This document shows, in pieces, positions 46,454 to 56,162 of a stretch of DNA of 64,000 nucleotides. The notes beneath the pieces were generated by a model. It did no database searches, was not told the DNA's origin, and saw nothing but the letters and a program-made list of their open reading frames with translations. This DNA comes from Taudactylus pleione. Its lineage: Eukaryota; Chordata; Amphibia; Anura; Myobatrachidae. Made by a program: the position numbers and the translations under genes. Each line of letters begins with the position of its first letter. Positions within the stretch are counted from its first letter, which is position 1. The stretch lies in contig JAUIMM010000519.1 in NCBI GenBank assembly GCA_031769625.1, positions 7,019,501 to 7,083,500 on the forward strand, in the 5' to 3' direction.

Positions 46454-47312
46454 TGTAACAGCCGATGGTGCGGCTTGGAGCCGGTTGCAGAAAGAAGCTC
46501 ACAATTGATGTGGCTTTGTGAGCCAATGGTGCGGCCTGAAGACAATTGCAGAGGAAAGAAAGTATTTGATGATGCTTTGAGAGCCAGTATGCAATTTAGT
46601 GTACAAGTTTGTATACAATTTAGTGTACAATTCTGTGTACTTCGGCTTTGAGTGCCAATACGCAATTTGTTGTACAAGTTGGTGTACAATTTCGTTTACT
46701 TCTGCTTTGAGAGGTGGAACGCAATTTAGTGTACAAGTTAGTGTACAATTTAGTTTACAATTCTGTATACTTTGGCTTTGAGTGCCGGTACGCAATTTGG
46801 TGTACAAGTTTGAGTACAATTTCGTGCACTTCGGCTTTGAGAGCCAGTACGCAATTTAGTGTATAAGTTTGTGTTCAATTTTGTGTAGTTCGGCTTTGAG
46901 TGCCAATACACAATTTGATGTATTGATTTGTTCCCAAGTTTCTGCAATTTTCAGGTGATGGCAGCACGGAAGCTGCTGCTGGAGCCAAAGAGCCGTAGGA
47001 GAAACAGATGAGCCAATGGCAGTACAGAAGCTGCTGGTGCAGCCAGAGAGCCATAGGAGAGACAGGTGAGCTGATGGCAGCATGGAAGCTATTGGTGCGG
47101 CTGAGCCGAGTGGACTTACAGGAACACTATAGTCCATGAGGCAGCAAAAGTCCAGTGTGTACAAATAGGAAAATCACCCAATCACGCAGTGCCATGGATA
47201 GCATGAGACATCCAGAGGCATGCCAATCACCTTGCAACAGACAAAACCGGAACAACAGCATCATGCATTGGTGAACTTCTGGAGGGAGAAAAGTCATGAC
47301 CAACTTGTAACA
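46454..47312 (-). repeat. 3' LTR of the chromovirus
   Basis: On the minus strand it begins TGTTACAAGTTGG at 47,312, directly after a polypurine tract. It ends at about 46,454, where the plus strand reads TGTAACAGCC. The length of about 860 bp is reasonable for a Ty3-type LTR. It contains its own tandem array. The partner 5' LTR is missing because the element is truncated. Confidence 0.65.
46575..46925 (-). repeat. 58-70 bp tandem array inside the chromovirus LTR
   Basis: The block CGGCTTTGAGTGCCAATACG, followed by AATTTAGTGTACAAGTTTG and GTACAATT repeats, recurs six times from about 46,575 at intervals of 58-70 bp. Confidence 0.85.
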
Positions 47313-47330
47313 CTACCCCCTCTTGACGTG
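47313..47330 (-). other. Polypurine tract of the chromovirus
   Basis: On the minus strand CAAGAGGGGGTAGTG lies immediately before the TGTTAC start of the LTR. It primes plus-strand DNA synthesis in LTR elements and fixes element orientation. Confidence 0.75.
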
Positions 47331-47389
47331 GGGTTGAAGAACCCCCAGAACCTGGATGGTCCAGAAATTCTTAGAAGAACAGTCTCTTC

Positions 47390-48690
47390 AACCTGGGAGC
47401 ATGTAGAACCCTTTCTGGAACCCAGGAGCGCTCTTCCGGACCATAGCCCTTCCAGTGGAAATCGTAGAGTCCAAGATCGTTTCTACCACAAATTCGTGTT
47501 GCCCGTGGACCACAACTGAAGTAGGCCTAGATAGAAATTTAGCCTTAAACTTGATGGAACTGAAGACTGGTTTGAACAATGAACAGTGAAAGGTGTTATT
47601 GATGCGGGGAGACTTGGGTAACTGAAGTTTGAAGGCAACCAGATTCACCTGTGAAATGATGCAGAATGGGCAAATGAACCTTGGGCCCAACGTAGGCTGG
47701 CGAAGCTTAATATTTTTGTGGAGAGTGAAACCAAATCATCCTTCTTAAAAATACACGATTTCCGATGTTTGTCAGCAAACTTCTTGGAGCAAAGAGAGAC
47801 CTTCCAAAAGCTTTGATGGACTTTAGTCCAGATGCGATGGAGTCGAGAGACAGAAGGCAACATCAACAAACTGGGATTGAATGAATTGGCTCTGGGATGT
47901 TGGCCCATGACACAGAAAAATGGGGAAACTGAAGATGCTGAATGACACGAGATAATTGAACGTGAATTCAACAAGCGGCAGATGGGATACCCAGTCATTA
48001 TGACACTTGCACACGAAGCAACGTAAATATTGTTCCAGACACTGGTTGACCCGCTCGGTTTGCCCATTGGATTGCAGATGGTAACCTGAAGATAGGATAA
48101 GGTCAATGCCCAAGGAAGCACAGAAGGCCCTTCAGAACTGTGCAACAAACTGTACCATGATCCAAAACAATATCCCTTGGGTAAATCATGCAAGCCAAAG
48201 ATGTGTTGAAGAAATAGATCAGCAAGTTCTTTGGCAGAGGGTAGCTTAGGCAAAGGTACAAAGTGTACCATTTTACTAAAACGATCCTCCACTGTCCAGA
48301 TCACAGAATATCAAGCAGAAACTGGAAGATCGATGCTAAAATCCATGGCAATATGAGACCAGGGAATCTTGGTATGGACAGAGGAAACAAAAGACCTGAA
48401 GGAATTGTTTGAGGTGTTTTATTTCAGGCACGACCTCACATGCCACGATGAACTCACACACATCTTTGATCAAGGAAGGCCACCAGACCAAGCGGGAGAC
48501 CAATTCCAAAGTCTTACTGATGCCTGAGTGGCCAAAAGCTCGACGGGAGTCAAAATCCAGTAACACAGACCTTCTGAGCCTCTCTGGCAGGTTTTTCCAG
48601 AGGAGCCTCTGACTGACAGGCTTGGATGAGTTCGGCCAAATTTTGGGTGATAACACAGTAGAAGAATGTGTCAGGAAGAGTCGGTTCATC
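47390..48690 (-). pseudogene. Chromovirus integrase and chromodomain remnant
   Basis: On the minus strand, in order: a zinc-binding H2C2 motif (FGHSGISKTLELVSR, WWPSLIKDV, FIVAC, 48,400-48,690), then core integrase pieces ([20 protein letters not shown], followed by [16 protein letters not shown] with the conserved Q-T-E region, 47,800-48,304), then a C-terminal part (INNTFHCSLFKP). Last comes a chromodomain-like end (EFVVETILDS, and in another frame GPEERSWVPE, 47,390-47,530). The chromodomain identifies a Ty3/Gypsy chromovirus. Several frame breaks separate the pieces. Integrase inserts element DNA in the nucleus; this copy is inactive. Confidence 0.85.
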
Positions 48691-48824
48691 AGAATGGGGA
48701 ATCAGTTGCACTGGTTCAAAGGTCCGTGAGAGAGCGTCCGCTTTGATGTTTTTAGAACTAGGATGGAAGGTAATGACAAAGTTAAACCGGGTGAAAAATA
48801 ATGCCCAGCATGCTTGCTGGGAGT

Positions 48825-49140
48825 TCAACCTCTTAACAGACTGGATGTAGGAAAGGTTCTTATGGTCAGTAAGTACTGTGATCCAGTGTTTGGCCCCTTC
48901 CAGCCAGTACCTTCAGTCTTCCCCATTTCCCACATCATAGTTATGCTCTGCAGAGGTAACTTTGCGTGAAAAGAAGGCACAGGCATGCAATTTATCATCA
49001 GCAGGGTCTTTTTGCGACAATGTGGCTCCAGCTCCCACTTCAGATGCGTCCACTTCCAGAACAAATGGAAGATCTGGGTCTGGGTGATGGAGTACTGGCA
49101 CCAGGAGTGAATGCGACCTTGAGGGTTTCAAAGGACTGTA
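48825..49140 (-). pseudogene. Chromovirus RNase H remnant
   Basis: Minus strand: [20 protein letters not shown], then [28 protein letters not shown], the usual Ty3 RNase H start with the first catalytic Asp in VDAS. The frame continues after a shift near 48,915 into a tail with LTIRTFP. It lies between the reverse transcriptase and integrase pieces, in the expected order. Confidence 0.85.
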
Positions 49141-49394
49141 CCACTTTAGCTGACCAATTTAAAATATCTGCTCCTTTCTTGGTTAACTCCACAATGGGTG
49201 CCACAATAGTGGAAAATGATTTAAAAGCCGAGGAAGCATTGGATTGCCTTGAGAGAAGTTGGCTGGATCCATCTCAGTATTGCCTCCACTTTACCAGGAT
49301 CCATCAAAAACCCTTGGGACGAAATGACATATCCTAAAAAAGAGATCTGGGTAACATCAAAATCACATTTCTCCAGCTTGGCGTACAGATGGTT

Positions 49395-49965
49395 TTCTCA
49401 TAGTTTTTGAAGGACTAAACATACATGCTGATGATGTTGCTCAAACAACTGGGAAAAAATGAGAATGTCATCCAAGTATACCAGAACAAATATTCCCAGA
49501 AACTGTCGAAGGACGTCATTGTTAAGGTCCTGGAAGACTGCTGGGGTGTTGGATAGGCTGAATGGCATTACTAAATATTCATAATGTCCCGAGTGAGTAC
49601 TGAAATCTGTCTTCCACTTGTCCCCACTTCTGATGCGAATCAAGTTTTATGCTCCTCAAAGGTCAATCTTGGAAAATATATTGGCCTGGTGCAGTTGATT
49701 GAACAGTACTGAGATAAAAGGTAGCAGATATTAAATTTTTATGGTGATATTAAGGCCCCTGTAATCAATACAACCTTCTTTCCCACAAAGAAGAAGCCAG
49801 CCCCCACTGGTGACTTCTAGGGGCGGATGAACCCCTTAACCAATGCGTCCTCAATGTACTCTCTCATGGCCTTGTCTTCAGGTATTGACAGAGAATATAA
49901 TTGACCTTCAGGCAGTTTAGCACCAGGAACCTTTATTCACTTCACCGCGATCCAAGGGTTGTTAG
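49395..49965 (-). pseudogene. Chromovirus reverse transcriptase remnant
   Basis: Minus strand: [20 protein letters not shown] and ALVKGFIRP (about 49,830-49,960), then GFFFVGKK, then the palm and active-site region [20 protein letters not shown] and [14 protein letters not shown] (49,398-49,643). YLDD is the catalytic box. Stops and small indels separate the blocks. Upstream protease and gag are absent, and hAT sequence begins at about 49,980, so the element is 5'-truncated. Confidence 0.88.
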
Positions 49966-49979
49966 GATCTTACAATCGG

Positions 49980-50118
49980 ATCAATACATTTTGGTAACCA
50001 TGCTGGATCTTAGGTTTAAGTCTTACGTCATGTCTTTCTTCTGAGCAGACACAGATCTGAAGAGATGCAACGAGCTGTTGGTAAGGAAATTGTCAGCTCA
50101 AGTGACACGTGATCAATT
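49980..50118 (+). pseudogene. hAT transposase fragment (copy 3 continued)
   Basis: ATGCTGGATCTTAGGTTTAA and the following 110 bp match copy 1 at 19,497-19,615, including TTTAAGTC, ACGT, ACACAGATCT, GATGCAA and GAGCT words in order. It shows that the chromovirus interrupts hAT copy 3 and that about 1 kb of hAT sequence between 46.38 kb and here was lost. Confidence 0.75.
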
Positions 50119-50124
50119 TTGACA

Positions 50125-50873
50125 TGGTTATGTTACTGCAAAGAGATCACACATTAAGATACTCTGCATCTATCGGATAAAATTAAGGAGATAAAATGGT
50201 GTCCAGGGTATTGGTTTTTTGACCCTGGACATGCTAGCATTGTATACCAACATACCACATGATGCAGGAGTCAGAATAGCAAATGAGATATTAGAACAGG
50301 ATGTGATGGTCTCTGCGAGTCTACGTACATTTTTGATAGACTCTATTAAGTTTATTTTGACACACAAAGTTTTCTTGTTTGATTCTAATTTTTTTACAAA
50401 CATATGGGACAGTGATGGGTAGCAGATTCGCCCTGAGTTTTGATAACACATATATGGGCTCCCTTAAAATTCAATATGTCTGGAATGGGCCATTCGGGGA
50501 AAGTCTGGTATTCTATGATCGCTTTATCGATGACTTGATTATAGTGTGGAATGGTGAAGAAAACTCAGCATGTGCATTTACAGATTATTTAAACACCAAC
50601 ACTATGAATCTTTTGTTCAGTTCACAATTTAATGATCACATTATTATTTATTTGGATGTGACCTTCTCTGTAAGTGGGGAGTCAATTATTGCCGCTACAT
50701 TTACTAAACCAGTTGATTGCAGTTCATATCTTAATTATTATAATGGGCATCATCACCCTTGGATTAATGCCATTCCCAGGAGCTACATGGTTCAAATTAG
50801 ACGAAATTGTATTAGAGATAGTTTCATGCAGATTGTCTGGAGACTAAATTCCTTGACAAAAAATACCCTTTGA
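50125..50873 (+). pseudogene. Penelope-like element reverse transcriptase (N-terminally truncated)
   Basis: In order: LTLDMLALYTNIPHD (50,219), the first catalytic Asp motif of Penelope-type RT; then VMGSRFALSFDNTYMG after a one-step frame shift near 50,400; then FYDRFIDDLIIVWNG (DD catalytic pair) at about 50,510-50,550; then the thumb region with HHHPWINAIPRSYMVQIRRN. The family is an ancient retroelement class that combines RT with a GIY-YIG endonuclease. Upstream RT sequence is decayed or absent. The endonuclease follows at 51.48 kb. Confidence 0.85.
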
Positions 50874-50948
50874 AAATAATTAAGGAAGCTAGAGATCATG
50901 CTTCAAATAAACATAAACAAAATTAAGAAATGGTAGCAAAGGATAATA

Positions 50949-51218
50949 TTAATAATAGGGATGTGCAGGCTCGGATTAGTTCAAATTTTCTCGCCAAATT
51001 CAAATTTTTCCCACCCAAAATTGGGTCTCAGAATGAGGCAAAACGTAATCTTTCATGGACAAACATCATCTTTCATGGACTTTTGTCCAGGAATTATGAC
51101 ATTTGTCCATGAAAGATTATGTTTTGCCTCTTTCTGAGACCCAATTTTTGACGGGAAAAATCTGAATTTGGCTGGAAAATCCAAACTAATCCAAGCCTGC
51201 ACATGCCTATTTAATAAT
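50949..51218. mobile_element. hAT-derived foldback MITE inside the Penelope-like element
   Basis: TTAATAAT at 50,949-50,956 is repeated exactly at 51,211-51,218, an 8-bp duplication. The insert (50,957-51,210) starts AGGGATGTGCAGGCTCGG and ends CCAAGCCTGCACATGCCTAT. Long arms include TCTCAGAATGAGGCAAAACG, a word shared with the leaders of the hAT elements in this window, so it is probably a foldback derivative of that family. Internal CTTTCATGGACAAA words form a central hairpin. Confidence 0.85.
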
Positions 51219-51479
51219 AAAAATTAAAATACAAGTAATACAGTAGAATCTTGTGAACAAATTTCATTAATAGGAGAGGAAGAACAAAAGAATAAAAACT
51301 TTGGACTAATATTTATCTCTCAATTTAATAACAAAGCCAAAAGAATCAGATCAATAATAAATAAAAAGTTATGAAACATACTTAAACAAGACAGAATTTT
51401 AGCAGAATTTATAGAACCAAAACCAAGGATAGTTTAAAAGAAAAACAGGAATTTAAAAAGCATATTAGCACCTAGTTAT

Positions 51480-51995
51480 TTGAAAAGTACTGAAATGAAA
51501 AATGAGACAGATACCAGGCTATCAAAGAAACCATCTGGTTGCTTACACTGTAATCACACAAGATGTCTAACATGTGAATTTATTGTAAACAAGGCACATA
51601 ATATCATGTCCAATATAAATATGAATTCTCATAATATCAAACAATTTATTAACTGCAAGTCAAGATTTGTAATTCATATACTCAGCTGTACGTGTAATTT
51701 GCAGTACGTGGGACATATTACAAAGACTCTGAAAGAGGTTCAGAGAACATAGATTAAATATAATCAAAGGGAATTTGAATCATGTTGTCTCTAGATATTT
51801 TGCTCTTATACATAACAAAATTCTAAAGATATTAGTTTGACTGGGGTAGAGATGGTTAAGAGTACTCTCAGAAGCTGTGATAGGTTTAGACAGCTGTGTT
51901 TAGCGGAATCGAGGTGGATTGTTTACCACCAAACATCCCATCCTGAGGGTTTAAATGAGGCTCTAGAATTTTTACGATTAATTTTGAGAATATTG
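51480..51995 (+). pseudogene. Penelope-like element GIY-YIG endonuclease region
   Basis: Frame 51,480-51,752 has a cysteine-rich linker (CLHCNHTRCLTCEF) and then FVIHILSCTCNLQYVGHITK followed by TLKEVQ. This is the GIY-YIG region of Penelope-like endonucleases, with QYVG as the second motif half. After a one-step shift, 51,760-51,990 continues to a C-terminal segment, CDRFRQLCLAESRWIVY and GLNEALEFLRL, which is characteristic of the family. Because of the shift this copy cannot make a full endonuclease. Confidence 0.82.
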
Positions 51996-52504
51996 TCCTC
52001 TCCTACTATAAGGGGATGTATAGTGCGAGGTTCACAGCATATGCTACACTGGGACTGCGTTCAGTTGGAGCGCATGTACAGTCCAGTCAGCGCTCTGAAC
52101 TACATCGGTCTCAGTGAGATATATAGAATGGACTATACCTATAATACCGTATGTACAGTAGGTTTAGCTGCAAGAGGGTCTGGTTAGTGTAGATGTGTTT
52201 GTGTATGTACATGTGTTTGTGTATGTGTGTATACGTGTGTGCATATGTGCCTTTTGTATGTGCATATTTATGTGCATATGCCTAGGGATTCATGTTTTAA
52301 TTTGTGGGAAGATCTGGTTTATTAAAAAAAATGTAAATTAAAAGTAATAGTTGTATAATTAAATGAGAAACAAAATGGACAATAATAATTATAATACTGA
52401 AAGAGTTGAGGATATGTATCCAACCATAAAAGGGTGTCTAAATTAAACATGTGCCTACGTGTGTATGCGCATATGCATGCAGGTGCATGTGTATGTATAT
52501 GTGT
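51996..52504. other. Probable Penelope-like element 3' non-coding sequence
   Basis: No coding motif. It contains GT- and TGTATGTG-rich sequence at 52,185-52,280 and AT-rich sequence after. Its position suggests the 3' end of the Penelope-like element; the boundary is not visible. Confidence 0.4.
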
Positions 52505-52515
52505 GTATTTATATT

Positions 52516-52552
<37 letters not shown>
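52505..52552. repeat. AT-rich TA microsatellite
   Basis: Nearly pure TA dinucleotides from about 52,518. A second TA run lies at 52,763-52,790. Confidence 0.9.
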
Positions 52553-52553
<1 letters not shown>

Positions 52554-52698
52554 CAGTATCCAATAAGCAGCACTCAGTGGACTGGTTCAAAGATAATACT
52601 CCGCAACGTGGTAAAGGCAACATTTTGGGCTTTACCACGTTGTGGAGTATTATCTTTGAACCAGTCCACTGAGTGCCGCTTATTGGATACTGTATATG
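52553..52698. repeat. Snap-back palindrome with about 64-bp arms
   Basis: ACAGTATCCAATAAGCAGCA at the left and TGCCGCTTATTGGATACTGT at the right are complements with about one mismatch. The pairing runs inward to GTGGTAAAG and CTTTACCAC, around a loop of about 13 bases at 52,618-52,630. Mismatches are very few, so it is young or maintained. Its place just after the Penelope-like element suggests inverted terminal sequences. Confidence 0.85.
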
Positions 52699-52966
52699 AA
52701 TCAGGAGCGGGCACCATGGCTCATTGATTGTGGGAAGGAGAGTGCTGCGCGATTTGGAGTCTTTATATATATATATATATATATATATTTTATTATTATT
52801 TATTTCATTTATTTATTTTTAAACATTATGTATTATAATTTGGAATATATGTTTGTAAATATAACATGGATTTTAACTGGACTGCATTTAATATCACTTA
52901 ATTAAGATGAATAGTTAAAATTAATAATATGGTTTTTATGTAGACATATAACACCTGTACATACAG
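52699..52966. other. No recognisable feature
   Basis: AT-rich sequence with a TA run at 52,763-52,790. Confidence 0.5.
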
Positions 52967-53480
52967 TGACACAGCCGGGATAGGGGTCCCTCTCCTGGGG
53001 TAGATGGACTCACTCTTTACACACACAGCAGCCAGAGAAACAGGACACAGCTCTGGGGTTCTCGTGCAAGCTGGACGGAGCCAGTCTTTATTGTACCAGA
53101 CACATAAACAAAATCCTAGCCCGTCTGGGCTCTAACTACACAGTAGGTTCCCTCACTATCAGAACACTAAACAAGTTCACGTCCACAGTACTTACAGGTT
53201 TGTATCAAACAGTGTCTCAGAGCAAGCTAGCCTGCGGGCCTGCTCTCCCAGGTGCGATACACTCAGCCACAACTAAACCCAGTTTATAACAGCCATTTCC
53301 AGGTGCAAGCCCTAATGGGCCTGCTCACAGGCTGAAAGGCCCAACACCTGGCGTGGCCTGTGGATGGAGCCCTTCCTTTCCTCAGATCCACACCCCCAGG
53401 ACCCATTCCGGCTTTTCACCAAAGCCGATATTTTGAGTCTGTTTTGTCAAACAGACTTCTCCTGGGGGTTTCAAAACACA
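52967..53480 (-). repeat. LTR-like segment (possible solo LTR)
   Basis: On the minus strand it starts TGTGTTTTGAAACCCCCAGG and ends GGCTGTGTCA, the TG...CA pattern of an LTR. It has a TATA-like TTATAAACTGG (about 53,285), a poly(A) signal in TACAATAAAGACTGG (about 53,090) and a U5-like tail. The flanks TACAG and TAGGA do not match well, so the right end is uncertain. It has the same orientation as the retrovirus at 56-58.4 kb, but a link is unproven. Confidence 0.5.
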
Positions 53481-53599
53481 TAGGACTGGAATCTGGGACA
53501 CACATAGAAGCCATTCCAAACTTTTCCATTGCATCTATTACAATATATAGATATATAAATGTATGTAAACCCTTGAGTAATATTATAATATTAATGATA

Positions 53600-53865
53600 A
53601 TGGTGTCTATTAGGATAGTGAAACTATTGGACAAGTAGGGGTTAAAATTCCCTAAACATCAGGAACCAATGAAAATAAGATCTATCCTATATAAGTAATG
53701 GATTTGGAAAAAAGGCCATTCAGCTTGAAAAAGTCCAGAGGACTGGATGAAATGCGTTGCTGTGTTTTTTGGACCTTAACCAAAACATCACTGTGATTGG
53801 ACTACAATTTAATTGCCAAGCAATAGGAACTGGAGATTTCACCCATAATACCTGCATGTTTTCAA
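53600..53865 (+). mobile_element. Penelope-like terminal-repeat fragment
   Basis: It contains a hammerhead-like core at 53,723-53,760 and then ATGCGTTGCTGTGTTTTTTG and GGACTACAATTTAATTGCC, the type of sequence that follows such cores in Penelope-like terminal repeats. No ORF. Boundaries are approximate. Confidence 0.4.
53723..53760 (+). ncRNA. Hammerhead-like core
   Basis: CTTGAAAAAGTCCAGAGGAC followed by TGGATGAAATGCGTTG. It has a perfect AGTCC/GGACT stem with an AGA loop between a degenerate CUGANGA and a GAAAT box. The core is degraded, so self-cleavage is doubtful. Confidence 0.3.
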
Positions 53866-53870
53866 CGGAA

Positions 53871-54304
53871 TGGGATTGAAATACCCAAATCCTGACAGCG
53901 AGAGTCTAACAGTGAGAGATCCCGATGGGCATAGGTAAGTACCCTAAACCCTCCCCTCTCCCCCCCTAACCCTCCTTTGGGGTGCCTAACCCTTACCTCC
54001 CCTCCTAGCTCCTAGCCCTAACCTCCCCCCAGGGGTTCCTAAACCTAACCACTCCTCCCCGCACCATAAACCTAACCCTCCTGGGGTGCTGCCTAACACT
54101 AACCTTCCCCTGTAGCAATTAACCATAACCACCCCTTCCTTTAGCCTAACCCTAAGCTTCCCCTGGGGGGTGCCTTACCTTAAGTCCCCCCGGGGGTCCC
54201 TAATTCTAAACCTCCCATCCCTGGGCTAAGTATTATACTTACCCGTCAGCGGACGATCAGGATGGAGCGGGTCGGTCCTCCGGCGTCAGGATATCAAACT
54301 CCCA
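53871..54304. mobile_element. GGGATG family element with CCTAACCC core
   Basis: The left end TGGGATTGAAATACCC and the right end, minus strand, TGGGAGTTTGATATCCTGAC are diverged family termini. AATCCTGACAGCG (left) and CCTGACGCCGG (right, minus strand) also correspond. The core 53,940-54,240 is the degenerate CCTAACCCTCC and GGGGTGCCTAACC array. Confidence 0.6.
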
Positions 54305-54948
54305 CCCCAACGACACAAAAATGCCCACCTGGACCAATGGTACAACTATAAAGATGGGCATCCCTAAACCTGACCATGGGGTGTATAATTACCACACCAC
54401 AAAAACCCCCGACACAGCACCCCACAACTAAATTTATCCTTTTATGGGCTGAGTCCAATGCCATCAGTGACTGACTGTTCCTCCAAACCGACCTCAGAAT
54501 AATCTCTGACCACATCACACAACAAAAGGGCCACATCACCCCAATCTGCTCTAAATCCCAAGAGATGGATGTCCTCAGATCCAAAGATACATGAGATGCC
54601 ATATCACTGCCTCCTCAATATTTCTGGGTGGGTACCAGCCGCCAACTGTGATCCTGCACAAAGGAAACATGGTTACAGCTGCAATTCTGAGTGATTATAA
54701 ATTCACTCAAGAAGGTGATGTTTGCATGGTCTGCATCTGGTGCTGCTGAGGACCAAAATGAAACACTTCAAGACCCACCCAAATTGGAAACAAGTCATGG
54801 GTGAAGTATCCAATTAAATTAACCAAGCCCCTTTAACAGAGGGATGATATATTACATAGAGTCGAGCAAGTGACACAAAACAAATCATTGCAAGGACACC
54901 CGAAGACTCTTCCCCAACTGGTAAGTATGGGATCGCTGTAAACTCACA
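54305..54948. other. No recognisable gene
   Basis: A small open frame on the minus strand (54,294-54,602) has no known domain. I cannot assign this stretch. Confidence 0.4.
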
Positions 54949-55965
54949 ATGTACTACAGATTTCTTTTCATCAAAACACTTCTTTGTATTTTCTCTAAGG
55001 ATATAACATCCTTACCTCTCCCCACATCTCACCTCTCTGTGCTCATTGCAGCCGTATTGATTCACTCACCTCCTCTAAAAACTAATGAACTTTCTTTTCA
55101 TCATACATTGACTATTACAACCTCATTGTGTCACTATAAAAACTTTCACACACCTCCAACAACTATATCTACTTCTCTATCCTCCTGCTTTTATTAGCTG
55201 GTGACATATCACCAAATCCTGGCCCCACACACATACAGCGGATTTACTATGGAATATATATCCTGCAAACCTCACGGGTACCCCATCACCCTCCAAAACC
55301 AATAAATGTGCCTTTTGGAATCGACACTCGATCACAACTTATTATTTTACATCTGAACATCTCTTTACAACAATGACTTTCACCTGTGACTGTTGGTTCA
55401 CACCTTAACCAAACTCTTTACATAGCCCTTGATGAAGTGGCTTCAGCTACCCATCAAACTTCACGTAAACTGAAATTACAACCATGGCTTTCCGCAGACA
55501 CCTACAAACACTGTCACATAAAGTAGAATGTCAGTAGCTTAAATCTTAATCCAAATGACTTCCTCACATACTGTAAAATAGGAATCCACCCATCTGTCAT
55601 CCTAATCCTCTGTCCCATGCTCACTGTCTACCCCATCTGTGTCACCCCTGTCTGTCTGCCCCTCCCCTTTAGAATGTAAGCTCTCACGAGCAGGGCCCTA
55701 TTCCCTGATGTGCTTTTCCTTCCTCCACTTAAATCGTTATCTACTCTATAATCCTTACAACAGCACCTAACCCTTGACTTTTGCCATCCTGCAACTGTTG
55801 CAGCAATGTTTATATACTTGTCCTGCAATGTCTTGTACTTTATGTCACTGTCTTTTTGTTCTGTTCAAGTGTTTATGTACTTTTTCTGTACTTTGCTTAT
55901 GTACTATTAAAGGCGCTGCGGAACCCTTGTGGCGCCATATAAATAAAGGATAATAATAATAATAA
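54949..55965 (+). pseudogene. L2-like non-LTR retrotransposon, internally deleted
   Basis: The 5' part carries LLAGDISPNPGP (55,191-55,226) and then KCAFWNRHSI (about 55,310), the usual start of an L2-type endonuclease ORF. A later trace, LYIALDEVASATHQTSRKLK with PWLS (about 55,410-55,490), resembles the endonuclease-to-RT linker. Everything from RT on is missing. The 3' tail (55,665-55,965) has AGAATGTAAGCTCTCACGAG, AAGGCGCTGCGGAACCC and CATATAAATAAAGGATAATA, ending in TAATAATAATAA, the short tail repeat typical of L2/CR1-type LINEs. Stops interrupt all frames. Confidence 0.75.
55200..55226 (+). other. 2A-like GDISPNPGP motif
   Basis: The codons give G-D-I-S-P-N-P-G-P. NPGP with an upstream D-[VI] is the core of 2A ribosome-skipping peptides, and such sequences are known in some L2/CR1-type LINEs. 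The Pro at the x position before NPGP differs from the common Glu form, so function is uncertain. Confidence 0.5.
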
Positions 55966-55979
55966 TAAGACATAAGACA

Positions 55980-56162
55980 CTCAACAAAGGTCTTCCGAGA
56001 TCGCATTGTTAACCGAGAAGCCCTCAGGATAAGACAGATGCTGGATTAGGTGGAATTTTCCCAGAACTTTCTTTGGGGCCACTCCCACTGGGAACGAAAC
56101 CGAATAAGACAAGGGCGGATCCAACAAAGGATCAGATATCTCACTGCAACTTTTTAACCCTC
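55980..56162 (-). other. Retroviral sequence downstream of integrase, unassigned
   Basis: It continues from the integrase end on the minus strand to the LINE tail at 55,965. Frames are short and no envelope motif is visible. It could be the start of env or an untranslated segment. Confidence 0.35.

Larger units (their letters stand above)
38086..50118 (+). mobile_element. hAT element, copy 3, broken by later insertions
   Basis: It starts TAGAGATGAGCCGAAC. It has the shared leader (GAGGCAAAATGTCATC, TATATAAGTCCCTCC), then a short degenerate array, a long 43-bp array, and transposase traces from 45,157. Insertions inside it are the hairpin-chain copy D (39,282-39,751), a Penelope-like inverted repeat (42,505-44,730) and a chromovirus (46,454-49,980). 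hAT sequence resumes at 49,980-50,118. No 3' end is visible; a Penelope-like element follows at once. Confidence 0.75.
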
